A DNA stretch of 64,000 nt from Dehalococcoidia bacterium UBA2991 (GCA_002346645.1 DEAD01000016.1:61394-125393), one strand, 5' to 3'; positions 19,225-27,986 are shown, numbered from the stretch's first letter. Numbers and translations are program-made. Notes: generated by a model from the letters alone, not told the origin.

Positions 19225-20124
19225 ATGAGTGAGAACGGAGCGACTGAGCACGGCACTTGGGCCGTGAAGGCCGGCCTGGCCCAGATGCTTAAGGGTGGCG
19301 TCATTATGGATGTCGTCTCACCCGAACATGCCCAGATAGCTGAGGAAGCAGGCGCCTGTGCTGTGATGGCGCTTGAGCGTGTACCTGCCGACATTCGCAA
19401 GGATGGAGGTGTGGCCCGGATGAGTGATCCCGAAGTTATCGTGCGTATTACCGAGGCCGTCAGCATCCCCGTGATGGCGAAGGCCCGCATTGGCCACTTT
19501 GTGGAGGCTGGGATTCTTCAGGCCCTAGGTGTTGACTACATCGATGAATCTGAGGTTTTAACGCCTGCTGACGAGGCACATCACATTGATAAGCAATCAT
19601 TCACTGTGCCCTTTGTTTGTGGTTGCCGGGACCTGGGAGAGGCGCTTCGTCGTATCTCTGAGGGTGCTGCCATGATTCGCACAAAGGGGGAGGCCGGCAC
19701 CGGTGACATCGTTGAAGCTGTGCGCCACATGCGTGCCGTTAAAGATGAAATCCGACGGCTTCAGAATCTTTCTGAAGATGAGATCTACACTGCTGCCAAG
19801 AATTTAGCTGCCCCAGTTGAGCTTATGAAGTCTGTCCGAGACCAGGGGCGGCTGCCCGTCGTGAACTTTGCAGCGGGCGGTATTGCAACCCCTGCGGATG
19901 CTGCACTAATGATGCGTCTAGGTGCTGATGGTGTGTTCGTGGGTTCGGGCATCTTTAAGTCAGAAAATCCACCTGCCGTTGCCAGTGCTATCGTGCAAGC
20001 TACTACTCACTACCAAGATGACGAATTACTAGCCCAGGTCAGTCGTGGTCTTGGTGCTGCTATGCGGGGTCTTGCAGTGGCTAGCCTTCCGGAGGAAGAA
20101 GTTCTCGCCAAGCGTGGGTGGTAG
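19225..20124 (+). CDS. pdxS: Pyridoxal 5'-phosphate synthase, PdxS subunit
   Basis: Forms PLP from ribose 5-phosphate, glyceraldehyde 3-phosphate and ammonia, the last supplied by PdxT. The protein is 299 aa, a TIM barrel. Catalytic lysines are in IPVMAKARIGHFVEA and MIRTKGEAGTGDIVEA. MALERVPADIRKDGGVARMSDP and the C-terminal GADGVFVGSGIFKSENP are also conserved. Usually pdxT follows, but here the next gene is on the opposite strand and no pdxT is in the window. Confidence 0.97.
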   Translation: MSENGATEHGTWAVKAGLAQMLKGGVIMDVVSPEHAQIAEEAGACAVMALERVPADIRKDGGVARMSDPEVIVRITEAVSIPVMAKARIGHFVEAGILQALGVDYIDESEVLTPADEAHHIDKQSFTVPFVCGCRDLGEALRRISEGAAMIRTKGEAGTGDIVEAVRHMRAVKDEIRRLQNLSEDEIYTAAKNLAAPVELMKSVRDQGRLPVVNFAAGGIATPADAALMMRLGADGVFVGSGIFKSENPPAVASAIVQATTHYQDDELLAQVSRGLGAAMRGLAVASLPEEEVLAKRGW

Positions 20125-20216
20125 TTTTGTTGCTGGTTCCAGGTGGAGGGTGTTTGCCTCAGGACCTGACCTTGCCAGAAAAGAGTGGCTTTTGACTGGA
20201 GCTTGAATCCGAGGCT

Positions 20217-22649
20217 CTACGCCGGCCGGCCTCGAGCTTCCTTTCCCGGCGTCGCAAGCATGAATGCGATGATTTTGCGCCAGTGGTGGCTCACATAGTA
20301 CTGACCTGCCAGAGCCGCCGCGGTTCCTGCACCCACTACTGCCCACTCCCCAGCATTGATTGGCGAGAAGTCGAAAAAGTCTCGTAGCCATGGTGTGTAA
20401 ACACACAGGACCAATGCTGCGCCCATCAGACTACCGAGGAATAACGTCATCACTGGACGGGTAAGGCTGCGGAATGAGGCCCCTTCGAATCCAAGGACCT
20501 CGATCATGAAGCCAATGCTGGTAAAACCAATCACTAGCGACACTAGAGTTCGGGACTCCGCCACCCCCTGGTTGAATAGCCACTCCACGGCGAATTGAAC
20601 AACCATTGCCACAATCGCAAGTGAGATACCTGCTGGCAGGGCAAACCGTAAAACGTTGGTTAGGAAGTCTTTGCCGGCTTGGGGTGGAGGGATGCTAATC
20701 GAAATGAAGATGGCTGGAATGCCTAAAGCCACCATGGCTGTCAGTGAGCCGTGTCTTGGTAGGAATGGGAAGTCCAGCCCTAGCAGGTTTGTTGCGAAGA
20801 TAAGCAGGAAGGCATAAACGCTCTTCGCGAGAAAGAGCTTTCCTAGACGCGCCGAATTTCCAAGAACCGAGGTTGCCTCCTGAGTTCCTCGGATAAGCGC
20901 AGAGAAAGAGTCCTTCATCAGTACGATGCCCGCTACTCCTCGTGCGGTTGAAGTTCCGGATTCCATTGCCACGGCGATGTCTGCGGCCCGTAGTGCATGG
21001 ACGTCGTTCGCTCCGTCTCCCACCATTGCCACAAAATGCCCCTGGTCCCGTAATAACTCCACGATGTGACTCTTCTGTTGTGGTGAGATACGTCCGAAAA
21101 TGCTGTGTGATTCCACTGCTTCCGCAAACCCTTCCTCCGAGAGCAAATCAAGCTCTGAGCCCGAGATTGCTCCTCCGGAAGTTTCGATTTGGAGCTGCTG
21201 AAGAAGGGCTGCTACTGTTTCAGGGTTGTCTCCGCTGATGATCTTCGGCTCTATGTCCAGCTCCGCCATCAGCTGAAAAGTTTCCTTAACCTCCGGGCGA
21301 AGAACGTCTCCAATCGTGATAAGTGCGAGTGGGAGAAGGTCTTCAAGTGGTCCCTCTGGATCAGGAAGTGTTGCTACCTCCGCAAATGCCACCCCTCTCA
21401 ATCCTTTTGCACTGGCTGTCCTGTAGATATCCAGCAGTTCTTTTGCCTGTCCATCCGGAATGAGCGTTTCTGGTGCTCCTAGTACGAATGTCCTTTGTTC
21501 TGAACCCAACTTCAGCCTTACTGCGCTCCAACGGCGGGAGGAGCTAAATGGCACTTGCCCGTCTGTCGCAGCGGTGTTCTTAACTTCTGCAAAATGGTCC
21601 GCGAGTGCTGAGGCAGTCTTGCTTTCCCCGGCGGTGGCTTCCGTGAATGTCCCGAGCCAGCCTTCTAGCCCTGATACTCCGGGTGCCCACGCTACCTTTT
21701 GTACGGTCAATTGGTTTGCGGTAATTGTCCCCGTCTTGTCCAGGCAGATGATGTCTGCGTAGTTGAGGGCCTCCACTGCCTGGATGTCTTGCACGATTGC
21801 CCCGGATCGTGAAACCCGTACCGCGCCCACTGCGAATGCCACTGTTATGCCCAGCAGTAGGCCAACAGGAACGATGGTTGTCACGGTGGCTACCAGTGCC
21901 TTGAGGGAATCAGCGATAGCTCGGTCTTCCACGCTATAGGAGATCAGAAGCGCAACCGTCAGCACAATCGTTGCGCCGACTAGGACTCGCAGTAAGCGTT
22001 TCAGGTGCATCTGCAGGGGTGTAAGGCGGTGTACTAGCTGGCGTGCGTCTGCCGTGAGCCTTAGGGCATAGGCTTCGTTCCCAACTTTCTCAGCTGTGTA
22101 GTAGATGTCTCCGGCAACGCAGAACGATCCGGAGAGCACTTGGTCCCCCTGTGCTTTCCGGATGGAATCTGACTCTCCTGTGATTAGAGACTCATCGATT
22201 TCCCCGGAGTGGCCGACCACAGGGCCGTCGGCCACTACTTGGTCTCCCTGCCGCAGATGCAAGAGATCTCCAAGTACAACCTCTTCTGCTGGAATCTCTC
22301 TTTCCTTCCCATCTCGGATGACCACTGCTTGGGGTGCGGTGAGAGCCACGAGAGAGCGCAGTGTCCGCACCGCCTTTAGCTCCTGATAGGTCGAAACCAC
22401 CACATTTGCGAATACCACCACCCCGACAAAAAGTCCGTCCCGGAACTCTCCTGCTACTAACAGTGCAACTATTAAGACCAGCAGTACTACGTTGAAAAAC
22501 GAGAGTGTGTTTGACCGAACTACATCCAAGTCACTGCGTTGGCGAGTGGTGTCGATGTTCCCTTTGCCTGTTTCTAGGCGATGAGCTGCCTCTAGCTTTG
22601 TAAGGCCACTGCTAGGAGGATTGCTCATTTCTGCAGATGCGCTCGCCAT
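20217..22649 (-). CDS. Cation-transporting P-type ATPase (CtpE/P2-like)
   Basis: ATP-driven membrane cation transporter, 810 aa. It has the actuator-domain TGES at residues 157-160, the phosphorylation site D304 in ICLDKTGTIT, and GDGANDVHALRAADI in the P domain, with about ten transmembrane segments. No N-terminal metal-binding domain is present. The overall layout resembles mycobacterial CtpE (calcium). One odd point: the M4 motif usually PEGL reads PVGL (residues 261-264), losing the glutamate that coordinates cations in P2 pumps. The start could also be the second ATG, eight codons in. Confidence 0.9.
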   Translation of the reverse strand: MASASAEMSNPPSSGLTKLEAAHRLETGKGNIDTTRQRSDLDVVRSNTLSFFNVVLLVLIVALLVAGEFRDGLFVGVVVFANVVVSTYQELKAVRTLRSLVALTAPQAVVIRDGKEREIPAEEVVLGDLLHLRQGDQVVADGPVVGHSGEIDESLITGESDSIRKAQGDQVLSGSFCVAGDIYYTAEKVGNEAYALRLTADARQLVHRLTPLQMHLKRLLRVLVGATIVLTVALLISYSVEDRAIADSLKALVATVTTIVPVGLLLGITVAFAVGAVRVSRSGAIVQDIQAVEALNYADIICLDKTGTITANQLTVQKVAWAPGVSGLEGWLGTFTEATAGESKTASALADHFAEVKNTAATDGQVPFSSSRRWSAVRLKLGSEQRTFVLGAPETLIPDGQAKELLDIYRTASAKGLRGVAFAEVATLPDPEGPLEDLLPLALITIGDVLRPEVKETFQLMAELDIEPKIISGDNPETVAALLQQLQIETSGGAISGSELDLLSEEGFAEAVESHSIFGRISPQQKSHIVELLRDQGHFVAMVGDGANDVHALRAADIAVAMESGTSTARGVAGIVLMKDSFSALIRGTQEATSVLGNSARLGKLFLAKSVYAFLLIFATNLLGLDFPFLPRHGSLTAMVALGIPAIFISISIPPPQAGKDFLTNVLRFALPAGISLAIVAMVVQFAVEWLFNQGVAESRTLVSLVIGFTSIGFMIEVLGFEGASFRSLTRPVMTLFLGSLMGAALVLCVYTPWLRDFFDFSPINAGEWAVVGAGTAAALAGQYYVSHHWRKIIAFMLATPGKEARGRPA

Positions 22650-22751
22650 AACACTTAAATGGTACGCCCTGAGAGCTATTGGCTCTTTACGAACATTGAA
22701 TGAAAGAGGAGGAGGTTTGCGGAAGTACCAAGGCCCTTTGGGGACCGCTGG

Positions 22752-23369
22752 TTACTTGTTGGCGAGGCGGCCCTGTAAAAGCCTGACCACAACTGTTGTC
22801 CCGCTTGCTACTCCCAACGCGAACAATGTCCAGTAACACTGCCCCGCTATGGTGCCTGCCGCCGCTCCTAATAGACGTACATCACGGGTGGCCAACATGG
22901 CGAGCATGGAACCGAGCCTGCTATTCCCAGCGTTTCCTATTGGCCACAGCCCCTCTCCTTCTGCTCGTGCCCGGCTGTAACTAACCGTTAATGCTCCTGC
23001 CAGGGCTAGGCCTCCTACTGCTTCTGCATGGGGCCAGTTTTCGAAACGGGCGGCGTAAATAGTCATGCCCCCCAGGATTGCAGCGTCTGCATATCGGTCT
23101 GCAATCGCGTCCAGGGCTGCTCCGAAACGAGATGTTCGTCCGGTGAGCCGTGCTAAGTCTCCATCAACCCCGTCGATGATGCTGGCCAGTTGGATGCCTA
23201 TGCCGCCTGCTACCCCATGGCCGAGGGCAATCAAGGCTGCTACTCCTAACGAGAATGCCAGGGTAAAAGCACTAGCCCCGTTTGGTGAGACTGGTGTGTG
23301 CGCAAGCATCGCAGCTAATGGGCGGCTGAGCGGCCGATTTAGGTAACGCGAAACAATCCCGTCGTGCAT
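22752..23369 (-). CDS. CDP-alcohol phosphatidyltransferase family protein
   Basis: 205 aa membrane enzyme that transfers a phospho-group from a CDP-activated alcohol to an acceptor alcohol. The full signature D-G-x2-A-R-x8-G-x3-D-x3-D is present in DGDLARLTGRTSRFGAALD plus AIAD. Multiple hydrophobic segments flank it. The N-terminus (DGIVSRYLNRPLSRPLA, then PVSPN) resembles the domain that makes di-myo-inositol phosphate phosphate or related phosphodiesters, so a soluble-headgroup substrate is possible. The acceptor cannot be named from sequence. Confidence 0.85.
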   Translation of the reverse strand: MHDGIVSRYLNRPLSRPLAAMLAHTPVSPNGASAFTLAFSLGVAALIALGHGVAGGIGIQLASIIDGVDGDLARLTGRTSRFGAALDAIADRYADAAILGGMTIYAARFENWPHAEAVGGLALAGALTVSYSRARAEGEGLWPIGNAGNSRLGSMLAMLATRDVRLLGAAAGTIAGQCYWTLFALGVASGTTVVVRLLQGRLANK

Positions 23370-23673
23370 GTGTCCTAGCGGTTACGAGTTTCTCGGCAGG
23401 GGTATTCCTTGAAGGATTCCCCCATCGTTTTGATGCCAACATTGAGAAAGCAAAAGGAGTGCAGAGGTGGCCATAGGGCGCCTGGCTGCCAATGGTTCCA
23501 GCCCGATGGCAAGTGCAGGGCGGCCACCCTGAGTCCTATCCCATCCCGCCTAGCGAGAGGCCCACCAATAATCCGATGAACCCTAGGCAGGTTAAGCTGA
23601 GCAACCCAATTGTCGTCCACATGTCTGCAAGTCTACCCGAGGAGCGCGCCCGCTCCAGTGGCATCGGCCATTT
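23370..23673. other. 304-bp gap with one possible tiny gene
   Basis: Apart from the hydrophobic 28-aa frame described separately, I see no credible coding sequence. There is no strong terminator or recognisable RNA. It separates the CDP-alcohol transferase from the secreted excalibur protein, both on the reverse strand, so it probably holds the promoter of the former. Confidence 0.4.
23536..23622 (-). CDS. Possible 28-aa single-pass membrane peptide
   Basis: A reverse-strand ATG at 23622 opens a 28-codon frame ending in TAG. It encodes MWTTIGLLSLTCLGFIGLL followed by VGLSLGGMG, almost entirely hydrophobic, as in small one-helix membrane proteins. Only a weak purine stretch precedes it. The size is too small for statistics and the frame could be chance. 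It lies upstream of the CDP-alcohol transferase gene on the same strand. Confidence 0.3.
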   Translation of the reverse strand: MWTTIGLLSLTCLGFIGLLVGLSLGGMG

Positions 23674-24813
23674 CTACTGCGCTCCTAGGAACCACTCACA
23701 TACGACGCCATCGTTATCGAGGTCCTTTTCCAGTGGTACCCGGTAGTCAGGGAAGCCGCCCCCATAGGGTGGGATGTTCAAGTACGCCTCTGTGCACGAA
23801 CCATAAGCGCTTGCGATTAGGATGAGTTTTTGCTCACTTACCCACTCTTCGAATGTCGAATAGAACTCCGGTAGTGTCACCCCGAACACTTCTTTGAAAG
23901 CTGCCTCGACCTCCCACCCGATCTGTACGTGCCGGTAGAACTGCACCCAGTTTCCGAATGTGCCGTACTCCTGTACCGCGAAAACGAAGACCAACTCCCG
24001 CAGGCTGGCGTCCTCCCTACCCAAACGAACGTCGCCAGCTCGTTTGAAAAGGACCGCACTGCGGAGGCGATGCTCGTCTAATTGGGTCGCATTTCCAGTA
24101 AGGAAATGGTTTTTGAAATGACCAAAGGCGTTTTCTGACAGCCAAACAGGGCTTAGATCCGGTACCCCCACAGCGCGCTGGAACCATTCTGTAACCAGAA
24201 CCTCATCGTCAGAACGGCAATGGGGTCCCAGAAATATGTGTTCTCCTTCCTGGAACGAACAGGAGCTTGGTAAAGAGCCCGGGGCATAACCTAGGACCTC
24301 TTGGTATCTCAAAGAGAGTCCGCCACTTGAATGGGCGATGTTGATAACTATGTTTCCGTAGTGTTGGAAGCCGTAGGTTTCATTTGCGAAGTCGACGATT
24401 CGTTGCATAGCCGCCACAACGTTTGTTTGGGCCTCGAGGTCGTCGTTCATGCCACGTATGTCGCAGCAAGTGCCTGTAGCGAGTGCCGGTTTCAACTGAG
24501 GGTTACCGGTCGGGGAGGTGGTTGCTGGCTCTGAAACCTCTACCTGGACCTCAACGGGAACGGTAACGGTCACAAGGTTACTCCGCTCGTATCTGCCAGT
24601 GGCCCCTTCTGAAGTCATCTGAAGTGCGCTGCTGGTGGACCAGTTGCCCCCCTCTGGTCGTGTGCTTAGGAATAGTGTGCCGTCGGATACGCGGCGCCAT
24701 ACTCCCACCTCGACGTTAGCGTTAGTTTCGATCGTTCTGGTGGCGGCAAATGCCCCCAGTGCCCCGCCAATGGCGATAGCAGCTATCAAGGCAGCGATTA
24801 CGGCGTTTTTCAC
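23674..24813 (-). CDS. Secreted protein: degenerate gluzincin-like domain plus excalibur motif
   Basis: 379 aa, GTG start with AGGGAGA upstream. Residues 1-24 form a signal peptide or anchor, followed by a Thr/Val/Pro-rich linker (about 80-110). The central domain looks like a gluzincin metalloprotease: VTEWFQRAV stands where HExxH belongs (T208-E209-W210-F211-Q212), followed by PVWLSENAF with the downstream Glu (E227) and a C-terminal GWEVEAAFKEVFG...FYSTFEEW. Both zinc histidines are replaced, so it is probably not an active protease. The tail DLDNDGVVCEWF is an excalibur-type calcium-binding motif. Confidence 0.75.
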   Translation of the reverse strand: MKNAVIAALIAAIAIGGALGAFAATRTIETNANVEVGVWRRVSDGTLFLSTRPEGGNWSTSSALQMTSEGATGRYERSNLVTVTVPVEVQVEVSEPATTSPTGNPQLKPALATGTCCDIRGMNDDLEAQTNVVAAMQRIVDFANETYGFQHYGNIVINIAHSSGGLSLRYQEVLGYAPGSLPSSCSFQEGEHIFLGPHCRSDDEVLVTEWFQRAVGVPDLSPVWLSENAFGHFKNHFLTGNATQLDEHRLRSAVLFKRAGDVRLGREDASLRELVFVFAVQEYGTFGNWVQFYRHVQIGWEVEAAFKEVFGVTLPEFYSTFEEWVSEQKLILIASAYGSCTEAYLNIPPYGGGFPDYRVPLEKDLDNDGVVCEWFLGAQ

Positions 24814-25343
24814 GGGTCTCCCTGTAATATGTCTGGTAACAGCATAGCGGTTGAACCGCTAATTCATGCAGTGTTATTGGCCTAGGGCGTCTTACTTTGC
24901 ACTCACTGGTAACCTTTAACCGCATTTGGCGTTATAGCCCTTGACTACATGCGCGTAGGCGTTCGTGGGCCTGCGTGCGTGGGTGGACAAGGTTGACCGT
25001 CGGCCATACGAATCGTAGGCTCACTTCAACTCTATCCGCTCAATGTTCCACGGAGTAAAGGAGGCCGCCTTCCCCCGCTGAGCGAGGCGCGCGCGCAGCC
25101 CTAACGGGTAACCGCGAGAGACGTAGACGCGAGGGTTTCACCACAGAAGCACGCATAGGGGAAGGCCCGGACCCGCCTGGAGCTTTGCGCCAGGCACTGG
25201 CGGCAGACGCGCGGGCGGCCCCACAGAGGTTGCGGAGCATTGCTTTGCAAACCGCCCGCAGATCCGGGTGAGTCCGGAACACGACCAGCCCTTCGGGGCC
25301 CAAGACCGAACAAACTCAACACCCAACAAGAGGGGTACTTGAT
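24814..25343 (+). ncRNA. 530-bp gap with a compact structured block: long 5' leader or unknown RNA
   Basis: No supported gene. From about 25040 to 25300 the sequence becomes very GC-rich and full of inverted repeats. These are AACCGCG/CGCG-AGGGTT (25110-25137), a perfect GCCTGG/CCAGGC hairpin (25175-25180/25190-25195), a perfect 8-bp GCGGGCGG/CCGCCCGC stem (25211-25218/25252-25259) enclosing a smaller TTGC/GCAA hairpin, and a UUCG tetraloop hairpin GCCC-TTCG-GGGC (25288-25299). The block ends about 45 nt before the surface-protein start, whose SD (AAGAGGGG) lies outside it. I cannot match it to RNase P, tmRNA, SRP RNA or a riboswitch I know. Sense is assumed from the downstream gene. Confidence 0.45.
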
Positions 25344-27164
25344 TTGCAGAACAACCTAATTAGCGCAATCGCTGGCTGGAAGAGCGCTGCTCTGCTAGCG
25401 ATTGTCGCCTTGGTGGCAACTGTCGCATTTAGCGGCGTTCTCACCAGCACAAAGACCGCGGAAGCGGCGACAGTAACGCTGGCAGCAGGTGCCACTACTG
25501 TTGATGCAGCGCCTGGTGATACCGTCCTGATTCAGGGTGGTAACCCAGATGGTTCAGGCGGCGTCAATAACGTAGCGATTATGAACTACGCTATTGGTGC
25601 TTCCAGCACGGCATCTGGTTCTTTCAATTCCGGCGGTGGACAGTCACTATCCTGTAGCGACTCGACCACGGGTCTGGCTTGTGACCAGGCTACCGCTGCG
25701 AACGTAGTTTCAGTAAAACTTGACATTCCTGCGACCTCGGCAGATGGCTACATCATCGTCACTCGTACGGTGATCCTGCCTGTGGGCGGAACTAACGACA
25801 CAGTCGTTATTACCGTTACCACTCAGCCGGCTCCGGCGAGCATGACGGCTACTGCTTCAGCAGCAACTATTTCTGCGGCTGTTGGCACGACGTCGACTAT
25901 CACGGCCAATGTCAAGAACAACGCAGCTACTCCGGTCGGCATGAACGGCCAGACGCTGACAGTCTCAACGAACCTGGGCACTATTAGCTGCCCAGAGACA
26001 ACCTCTGGTGGAGTCACGATCGCTGCGGCGACTAACGTGCAGCTCTGCCAGCTGTATACAACTAACACCGGTGGCGCAGACGGCAACGCAGTTATTACCC
26101 TCACGGGTCAGGGCGTTGGCGGTACTGCAACAGTCACAATCACTCACGGCACACTGGGTTCAGTAACCTCCGCCGTAGTGATGTATGGCGCTGCTGCTAA
26201 CGTCGCTTCGTCGATTTCTCAGTCTTCTGTTGAAATCGGTGGTTCGGTGTACGTCACGCTTACCGTCACAGACGCAGCGGGTAATGCCGTTGCAGGTGCC
26301 CTGCCCGTCGCGGCAGCAGCGAATGCAATCGTTGCTCCGTCGACTGCTGCTGGTACTAACGCTGTGACCACAAGCTTCACGGCAAACCTTGACGTTGACG
26401 ACGACGGCGTTGTGGACGCAGGCGTGGATATTCCTTCATGTACTGCCCACACCGACGGTGGCGAATTTGCTTCGACTGGTACTGACGCTAATGGTCAGTG
26501 TGTGGTCAAGGTAACTGCCCCGGCCGACAACGCTGGTACAGCGGCTGACGAGGCTGCTACCCGTGGCACGAACACACTCAACTTCGCGTTGGGTACGCTC
26601 ACGGCTTCGGCCAACGTTACGGTTGCTGGTGCCGCTGCTAGCTTCACCAGTGATGCTCCCGCGAATGTGGACGCGCTTAGCGACACAACGATTACTGTCA
26701 CGGTTCTAGACGATGAGGGTGTCCTCGTCGGCGCGACCGCTATCAACGTAATCATCGTCGCTGGTGACGGCATCGCCGAAGGTGCAGCAACGCTGGCTAA
26801 TGCGACCACGGTGAATGGTGCTTCCACCTTCACCTACGCTGCTGGCTTGTCCGGTAGCAACGTCGTCTTCCGCGTAATTGCTGGGACCGGTGCCACTGCG
26901 GTTAGGGGAACTATCTCCGTCGCAATTGGTGCTCCAGCTGTTGCCCAGACGTGGTCCGCCACGCTTGTTTCTGGCACACACAACCTTGTGTGGCTGGGTG
27001 CAGACGCTGCAGATCCTTCCACGGCCTCCACTGGCGTTTCCGCCATCTGGCAGTGGAACGGCACGGGCTGGGACGGCTACTTCCCATCCGCCGCTGGCGT
27101 TCCGGGTGGCAACACCCTCACCTCGCTCAGCAACGGCAGCGCCTACTGGGTGATTGTCGACTAA
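25344..27164 (+). CDS. Secreted surface-layer-like / adhesin-like protein
   Basis: 606 aa, TTG start after AAGAGGGG. Residues 1-41 are a long signal peptide ending at AEA. The mature part is Thr/Ala/Val/Asn-rich with few Lys or Arg. It consists of repeated beta-sandwich segments of bacterial Ig/invasin type, for example GTTSTITANVKNNAATPVG, SVEIGGSVYVTLTVTDAAG and DALSDTTITVTVLDDEGVL. The last ~80 residues form a Trp-rich domain (HNLVWLG, IWQWNGTGWDGYFP, GSAYWVIVD) that I associate with exported Chloroflexota proteins. No membrane anchor is seen. A strong, structured leader and the composition suggest an abundant cell-surface protein, possibly the S-layer subunit. Confidence 0.75.
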   Translation: MQNNLISAIAGWKSAALLAIVALVATVAFSGVLTSTKTAEAATVTLAAGATTVDAAPGDTVLIQGGNPDGSGGVNNVAIMNYAIGASSTASGSFNSGGGQSLSCSDSTTGLACDQATAANVVSVKLDIPATSADGYIIVTRTVILPVGGTNDTVVITVTTQPAPASMTATASAATISAAVGTTSTITANVKNNAATPVGMNGQTLTVSTNLGTISCPETTSGGVTIAAATNVQLCQLYTTNTGGADGNAVITLTGQGVGGTATVTITHGTLGSVTSAVVMYGAAANVASSISQSSVEIGGSVYVTLTVTDAAGNAVAGALPVAAAANAIVAPSTAAGTNAVTTSFTANLDVDDDGVVDAGVDIPSCTAHTDGGEFASTGTDANGQCVVKVTAPADNAGTAADEAATRGTNTLNFALGTLTASANVTVAGAAASFTSDAPANVDALSDTTITVTVLDDEGVLVGATAINVIIVAGDGIAEGAATLANATTVNGASTFTYAAGLSGSNVVFRVIAGTGATAVRGTISVAIGAPAVAQTWSATLVSGTHNLVWLGADAADPSTASTGVSAIWQWNGTGWDGYFPSAAGVPGGNTLTSLSNGSAYWVIVD

Positions 27165-27271
27165 CACTGTCCGTAACCGATCCCTACTCCCGTTTCCGCG
27201 TTTTGCGGGCCGGGGGTGGGGGGCCGGTTAGGGCTTTAGCCACAACGGACAGCTAGCAAGGAGCAAACGGA

Positions 27272-27874
27272 ATGACCAAAACTCTAAAGTGGCTTGGTGG
27301 GGGCATCGCAGCAGCTATGTTGCTTGGCCTCGCTGGCCTCTTCAGTGGAGAGGTGGCCGAGGCTCAGCCGTCTGGTCCGCCTCACCGCTTCGCCGGCACT
27401 GTCACTGTTGACGGTGAAGGTGCGGCTGCAGGCACATCGGTTGTCGCCATTGTCGACGGCGCACAGTGTGGTGCCGCTACCGTCCTAACGGGCGCGAGTG
27501 GTTCTACATATGCTCTCGACGTTCCGGCTACCTGTGCATCCGCCGGTGATGCCGTTACATTCCAGGTCGGTGGCAGCGATGCTGCTGAGGCTGGAACATG
27601 GAGCGGCGGTGGATTCACCGGTCTCAACCTGACGGTTTCAACGGCCGTTCCGGAAGAGCCGGCAGAAGAAGCGAGTGCGGGCGATGATGCGGCTGCCGAC
27701 GATCCGTCGGAGCCTGCCGAGCCTGATGAGGCCGAAGACGCCGGCGATCCCGCAGTGGGTGACACCGGTACTGGTCTCGCAACCACCACGAGCACGTCAC
27801 TTGGTGCAATCCTCGGTGTGATGGCCTTGGCCGTCATGCTCGGTGGTTACACCTATGCCCGCCGACGCAGCTAA
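27272..27874 (+). CDS. Exported protein with acidic linker and C-terminal membrane anchor
   Basis: 200 aa. An N-terminal signal peptide ends near AEAQ. A small beta domain follows (FAGTVTVDGEGAAAGTSVVAI, then GGGFTGLNLTVST), then an acidic Pro/Glu/Asp/Ala linker (about 125-165). The C-terminus has VGDTGTGLATT, one transmembrane helix and a YARRRS tail. This tripartite end resembles a sorting signal (sortase-like motif, helix, basic tail), but the motif is not LPxTG. It follows the surface-protein gene by 107 bp and shares its terminator, so the two probably form one unit. Confidence 0.7.
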   Translation: MTKTLKWLGGGIAAAMLLGLAGLFSGEVAEAQPSGPPHRFAGTVTVDGEGAAAGTSVVAIVDGAQCGAATVLTGASGSTYALDVPATCASAGDAVTFQVGGSDAAEAGTWSGGGFTGLNLTVSTAVPEEPAEEASAGDDAAADDPSEPAEPDEAEDAGDPAVGDTGTGLATTTSTSLGAILGVMALAVMLGGYTYARRRS

Positions 27875-27899
27875 ATAGCAAACGTCGCAACGGGAAAAG

Positions 27900-27930
27900 A
27901 CAAAAGGGGCCCTTCAAGGGCCCCTTTTGT
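27900..27930 (+). terminator. Strong intrinsic terminator
   Basis: A perfect inverted repeat, ACAAAAGGGGCCC, with loop TTCA and the matching arm ending CCTTTTGT, 25 nt after the stop of the exported protein. The T-rich 3' arm serves as the U-tract, and the A-rich 5' arm would also let it work in reverse. A second hairpin (GATCTCT/AGAGATC, 27931-27950) follows at once. Confidence 0.9.
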
Positions 27931-27986
27931 GATCTCTCTGCTAAGAGATCGAAAGAACTACGCATTTTTGTGAGGGCGGAGCCACG

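Noticed and set aside
25040..25329. Reverse-strand open frames of 63-87 codons opposite the structured block
   Set aside because: Three overlapping frames all stay open because the region is GC-rich. None has a family motif, and the stems explain the sequence better.
24814..25343. RNase P RNA, tmRNA or known riboswitch in the surface-gene leader
   Set aside because: A stretch (GGGGAAGGCCCGGAC) vaguely resembles an RNase P core region, but the other universal RNase P elements, tmRNA ends and riboswitch consensus blocks are absent on both strands.
27382..27837. 151-aa reverse-strand frame opposite the anchored surface protein
   Set aside because: It mirrors the Ala/Glu/Asp codon bias of the forward gene, whose signal peptide and anchor are coherent.
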